From JAJDXW01 sp965214795 (GTDB lineage Bacteria > Pseudomonadota > Gammaproteobacteria > HK1), in the NCBI GenBank assembly GCA_965214795.1, contig OZ243976.1:434001-498000 (forward strand): a stretch of 64,000 nt of DNA, written 5' to 3'. The position numbers and the translations under genes are program-made. The notes under the pieces are model-generated. The model saw nothing but the letters and a program-made list of their open reading frames with translations, searched no databases and was not told the origin of the DNA. Within the stretch, counting starts at the first letter, position 1. Each line of letters opens with the position of its first letter. This document shows positions 61,407 through 64,000 of this stretch, piece after piece.

Positions 61407-62254
61407 CGAACCGACTCTTTGCGAGGATCGAGGCTCTGTTCGACGTCGACGTTTTCGATGACCTTGGGGTCATGGTCGCGGGGTGCGGCTCGGGAGGTAG
61501 TCAAGTAGCGCAGCAACTGGTCATGTCAGGGGTGAAGCGATTCACCCTTGTGGACAATGGCGAACTCGAGGTCGAGAACGTCATTCGACATGTCTGCGGG
61601 TCCCGGTACCTTGGCTGGCGCAAGACCGCGGCGCTTGCTGATTTGTTGAAGGATCGCAACCCGCAAGTAGAGATCCGAGAGTTCGATGAAGACCTCCTTG
61701 GATGGGGAGGACTGGAGCAGCAGGTCGAGAAGGCGAGCGTTGTGGTCGTCGGGACGGACAACGAACCGACTCGGTATCGGCTGAACGAGGTTTGTGTGGG
61801 GACACGGACACCGTTCACCGTTGGTCGCGTCTTTACGCGGGGAATCGGGGGCGAGGTGTACTCCTACCGGCCCGGGACCGGTGGATGCTTGGCATGCCTT
61901 GAGCGGCTTCTTGAGCGAAGCCAATACCGGGACGGTGTGCGGGAGATCGACTTGGTCTCGGAGGACGAGCGGCAGAAGGTGTACGACCTGGAAATCAGGG
62001 AGATCAAGGACTCCCCTGGCTTGGCGGTCGATATCGGGTTCATCGCAGCCTTCCACACCCGGTTTACCTTGGACGTACTGGGCGACGAGGCGGCCTCGCG
62101 ACCGAAGTTCATGACGCCCATCGATCACAACTACTTGGTGTGGGGGAATAGAGCTGTACATCCGTTCTCGAGGAATTTCGAACTGCAGCGCATGAAGCTG
62201 CCACCCCAGGATGGATGCTTGGTTTGTGGAGGACAAAATGAAGACGAAACGTAA
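61403..62254 (+). CDS. E1-like ThiF/MoeB-family activating enzyme
   Basis: A 283-residue adenylating enzyme. The nucleotide motif VMVAGCGSGGSQVAQQLV lies at residues 23-40, and DNGELEVENVIRH (51-63) is the E1 ATP/Mg site with the conserved Asn-x-x-Arg. Two CxxC pairs, Cys162/165 (GGCLACLERLL) and Cys272/275 (GCLVCGGQ), may form a zinc site. It would activate the C terminus of a modifier for transfer to the E2-like proteins. The next gene starts within its last 17 bases. Confidence 0.9.
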   Translation: MTNRLFARIEALFDVDVFDDLGVMVAGCGSGGSQVAQQLVMSGVKRFTLVDNGELEVENVIRHVCGSRYLGWRKTAALADLLKDRNPQVEIREFDEDLLGWGGLEQQVEKASVVVVGTDNEPTRYRLNEVCVGTRTPFTVGRVFTRGIGGEVYSYRPGTGGCLACLERLLERSQYRDGVREIDLVSEDERQKVYDLEIREIKDSPGLAVDIGFIAAFHTRFTLDVLGDEAASRPKFMTPIDHNYLVWGNRAVHPFSRNFELQRMKLPPQDGCLVCGGQNEDET

Positions 62255-63155
62255 AGTGCGGGCGATACACGTGGAGATTCCAGGGGAAGCCCTGGAGAGT
62301 GTCTTCGAGGAGTGCGATCGCTATGACCACGACGAGACGGGGGGCCGGGTGGTCGGCCATTTCTTCGAGGATCGCGGGAGGTTGGTGGTGCGGGTAGCAG
62401 GGGTGATTGAGCCGGGCCCAAACGCCAAACGCACGAGTACTAGCTTTTTTCAGGACGGTGACTACCAGACTGAGGTCTTCCGGTGCCTCGAAGCGAAGGA
62501 CCCGTCGATCGAGCATCTTGGCAACTGGCATACCCATCACGTAAACGGCTATCCAACGCTGAGCACCGGTGATGTGGCCACCTACCGCCGGATTGTGAAC
62601 CATCACCTCCACAACTTGGACTTCTTCTACGCTTTGCTTGTGACGAACAGGAATGTAGAACGCATCGGCCTGGACCGATATGCGATCCGGCACTACGTGC
62701 TGTTTCGCGGCGAAGATGATGTCCACGAAGTTCAACCGGCAGATGTCCGGGTGACGGACGGACCGAGGGTTTGGCCACGGAGGGTTGACGATCCCAGACG
62801 TGCTCTTGGTCCCGGTGATGCCGAGGGCGATGGGACGCCTCGAACGGTGGAAGTCCGGGCGCGTGACCAAGGTGTTCTAGGAATCCTGTGCCCCTCGATG
62901 GAGCCGCGGTTGTCGAGCCGAACGGGAACGTTCTTCTGGAAGGGGTCGCTACCACTGATCGATGGAACGGCGTTGGAGATCAAAGTCGCCGAAGTCGAAG
63001 ACGATGACGGACTGCTTTACTACCCAGTCATCTCAAACGCGTCCGACGACGTGGCCAAGTTGTGTGAGACGCCCTTCCCGAGTGCGTCCCATGCAGTTCG
63101 TGCGCTGGAGTCGCGGATGAATCGCGAAATCTACGAGTCCGCGACAAGGCGGTGA
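62238..63155 (+). CDS. JAB1/MPN (JAMM) metalloprotease with C-terminal extension
   Basis: A 305-residue protein. The JAMM zinc motif is complete: Glu33 (DETGGRVVGHF), His98 and His100 (NWHTHH), Ser109 and Asp112 (LSTGD). Such proteases trim modifier precursors or remove modifiers, like eukaryotic deubiquitinases and bacterial BilD. The C-terminal ~140 residues, beyond the JAB domain, are unrecognised (LGILCPSMEPRLSSRTG, SASHAVRALESRMNREIYES) and beta-rich. GGAGG five bases before ATG 62238 fixes the start. Confidence 0.88.
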   Translation: MKTKRKVRAIHVEIPGEALESVFEECDRYDHDETGGRVVGHFFEDRGRLVVRVAGVIEPGPNAKRTSTSFFQDGDYQTEVFRCLEAKDPSIEHLGNWHTHHVNGYPTLSTGDVATYRRIVNHHLHNLDFFYALLVTNRNVERIGLDRYAIRHYVLFRGEDDVHEVQPADVRVTDGPRVWPRRVDDPRRALGPGDAEGDGTPRTVEVRARDQGVLGILCPSMEPRLSSRTGTFFWKGSLPLIDGTALEIKVAEVEDDDGLLYYPVISNASDDVAKLCETPFPSASHAVRALESRMNREIYESATRR

Positions 63156-63165
63156 GGGTGCAAGA

Positions 63166-63990
63166 ATGGAAGTGTTGACGCTGTACGTCGGGCAAGGGAA
63201 TTTTGCTGTTGTCCGCCATGGTTCGCAGGCGATTGCGGTGGACACCCGGTGGCTTGCTGATTGTTCAGACGATATTGAGGCGACGGTAAGCCGCTTTCTG
63301 CAGCAGCGGGAATTGGCGGGCGTTGTACTGACTGGTCTCGATGACGATCACGCCGATCCTGTCGGGCTCGACTGGCTTCTCGAGAACTACACGCCCAACT
63401 GGGTGATGTACCCAAAGCACTACAAGGATACCGAGAACGCAAAGAAGGTGTTCAACGTGGTCCGCAAGCACAAGCAACGTCGGAAGAACACCCGTAACCC
63501 GCTTGAGCGCGTTCCAGTGCGGCTTGATCGCTTGGAATCCCGATATCTCGATGATCTGTCGGAGGCCTTCCAGCTAGAGCTATTCTCGCCGCACATCGAG
63601 GACATGGATAACTCGAACAACTGCAGCATCGTGCTGAAAATCGAAGGAATTGGTCCAGAAGGATTTGCATATCTCGTCACGGGGGACACGGAAAACACCC
63701 GATGGGACCGGATTGTGGAGCTATTCGATGATGCGTTGGGCGCTGACGTGCTGGCAGCCCCGCATCACGGATCGAAAAACGCCGCGCACCCGGGGATGGC
63801 TTTGGCGGTGATGCCGAACACGGTGCTGATCAGTGCGGGCGTTTACAATCAATACGGTCACCCGGACCAAAAGGCGGTGGAGCTCTATCTGCGTGTGGCT
63901 GACCACGTATTCAAGACCAACATTCGTAGCGGCGTCTCATGGCTCACGAAACGAGTCGGCAACAACTTTCTGACACGGCGCGTGGCGTAG
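63166..63990 (+). CDS. Metallo-beta-lactamase-fold protein (ComEC-like)
   Basis: A 274-residue MBL-fold hydrolase ending ten bases before the window edge. The metal motif region reads LTGLDDDHADPVG, close to the HxDxDH form of ComEC-type MBL domains but with the first His replaced by Gly57. Later motifs LVTGDTEN and LAAPHHGSKNAAHP are normal. It may be a nuclease, phosphodiesterase or degenerate regulator. It is ten bases after the JAMM gene on the same strand and so is part of the operon and a possible effector. Confidence 0.8.
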   Translation: MEVLTLYVGQGNFAVVRHGSQAIAVDTRWLADCSDDIEATVSRFLQQRELAGVVLTGLDDDHADPVGLDWLLENYTPNWVMYPKHYKDTENAKKVFNVVRKHKQRRKNTRNPLERVPVRLDRLESRYLDDLSEAFQLELFSPHIEDMDNSNNCSIVLKIEGIGPEGFAYLVTGDTENTRWDRIVELFDDALGADVLAAPHHGSKNAAHPGMALAVMPNTVLISAGVYNQYGHPDQKAVELYLRVADHVFKTNIRSGVSWLTKRVGNNFLTRRVA

Positions 63991-64000
63991 CGGCACGGAC

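Overview
The window is high-GC DNA (most genes strongly G/C-ending) from what looks like a proteobacterium. The evidence is a TRAP permease, a LivFGMHK-type amino-acid/amide ABC transporter, an allantoin route of enterobacterial/Bacillus-like enzymes, and a 'GTCGGG...CCCGAC' hairpin repeat of a kind common in gammaproteobacteria. I cannot fix the genus. There is no rRNA, tRNA or CRISPR array that I can see. Mobile DNA, decayed genes and short repeats are unusually dense, so this is accessory-rich chromosome.

Region 1 (1-10.8 kb) is a catabolic cluster. It holds the tail of a TRAP permease, small and large subunits of an N,N-dimethylformamidase-like amidase, two isochorismatase-fold amidohydrolases flanking a DAO-type FAD oxidoreductase, and the N-terminal half of a Rieske oxygenase. 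Together they suggest breakdown of N-methylated amides or ureido compounds. It ends in a run of three fused gene fragments (Rieske, MFS, nucleotidyltransferase), then a YdhR-like protein, an alpha/beta hydrolase and a SMUG-like uracil-DNA glycosylase.

Region 2 (11-15 kb) carries an AT-richer GmrSD-like DUF262/DUF1524 protein and a two-gene unit whose large protein resembles ImmA/IrrE but has lost the HExxH zinc motif.

Region 3 (15-34 kb) is a purine/allantoin block. Ureidoglycine-type aminotransferase (pucG-like), carbamate kinase (allK), FdrA-like allF, DUF1116 allG, allantoate amidohydrolase (allC) and a hydantoin/allantoin racemase lie on the minus strand, and PuuE-type allantoinase and a GlxR-like reductase lie farther on. 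The logic is allantoin to allantoate to ureidoglycine to oxalurate (by transamination with glyoxylate) to oxamate plus carbamoyl phosphate, then ATP. A liv operon sits between the two halves. The block is interrupted by VapBC, a second PIN pair with a 16 x 8-bp tandem repeat in its promoter region, a decayed helicase, and MITE-like repeats.

Region 4 (34-41 kb) is mostly housekeeping-like: an unknown 244-residue protein, a cupin, RecD2, a ferredoxin reductase and an M50 protease.

Region 5 (41-64 kb) is a defence island. In order it holds remnants of a RelE-domain/UvrD helicase and an S8 protease, an intact AAA ATPase, a type III restriction-modification system with a frameshifted PIN gene between res and mod, an IS66 remnant, an ATPase plus PD-(D/E)XK-like pair, an intact IS1202-like insertion sequence, and an HpcH/HpaI aldolase gene. 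Then come a ParB-like/nuclease-like/DNA-methyltransferase operon, a DISARM-type drmD fragment cut off next to a transposase remnant, and a complete ubiquitin-like conjugation operon. That last operon encodes a small protein, two E2-like proteins (one fused to a Phd/YefM antitoxin domain), an E1-like ThiF protein, a JAMM protease and a metallo-beta-lactamase-fold protein. It is the most interesting part of the window.
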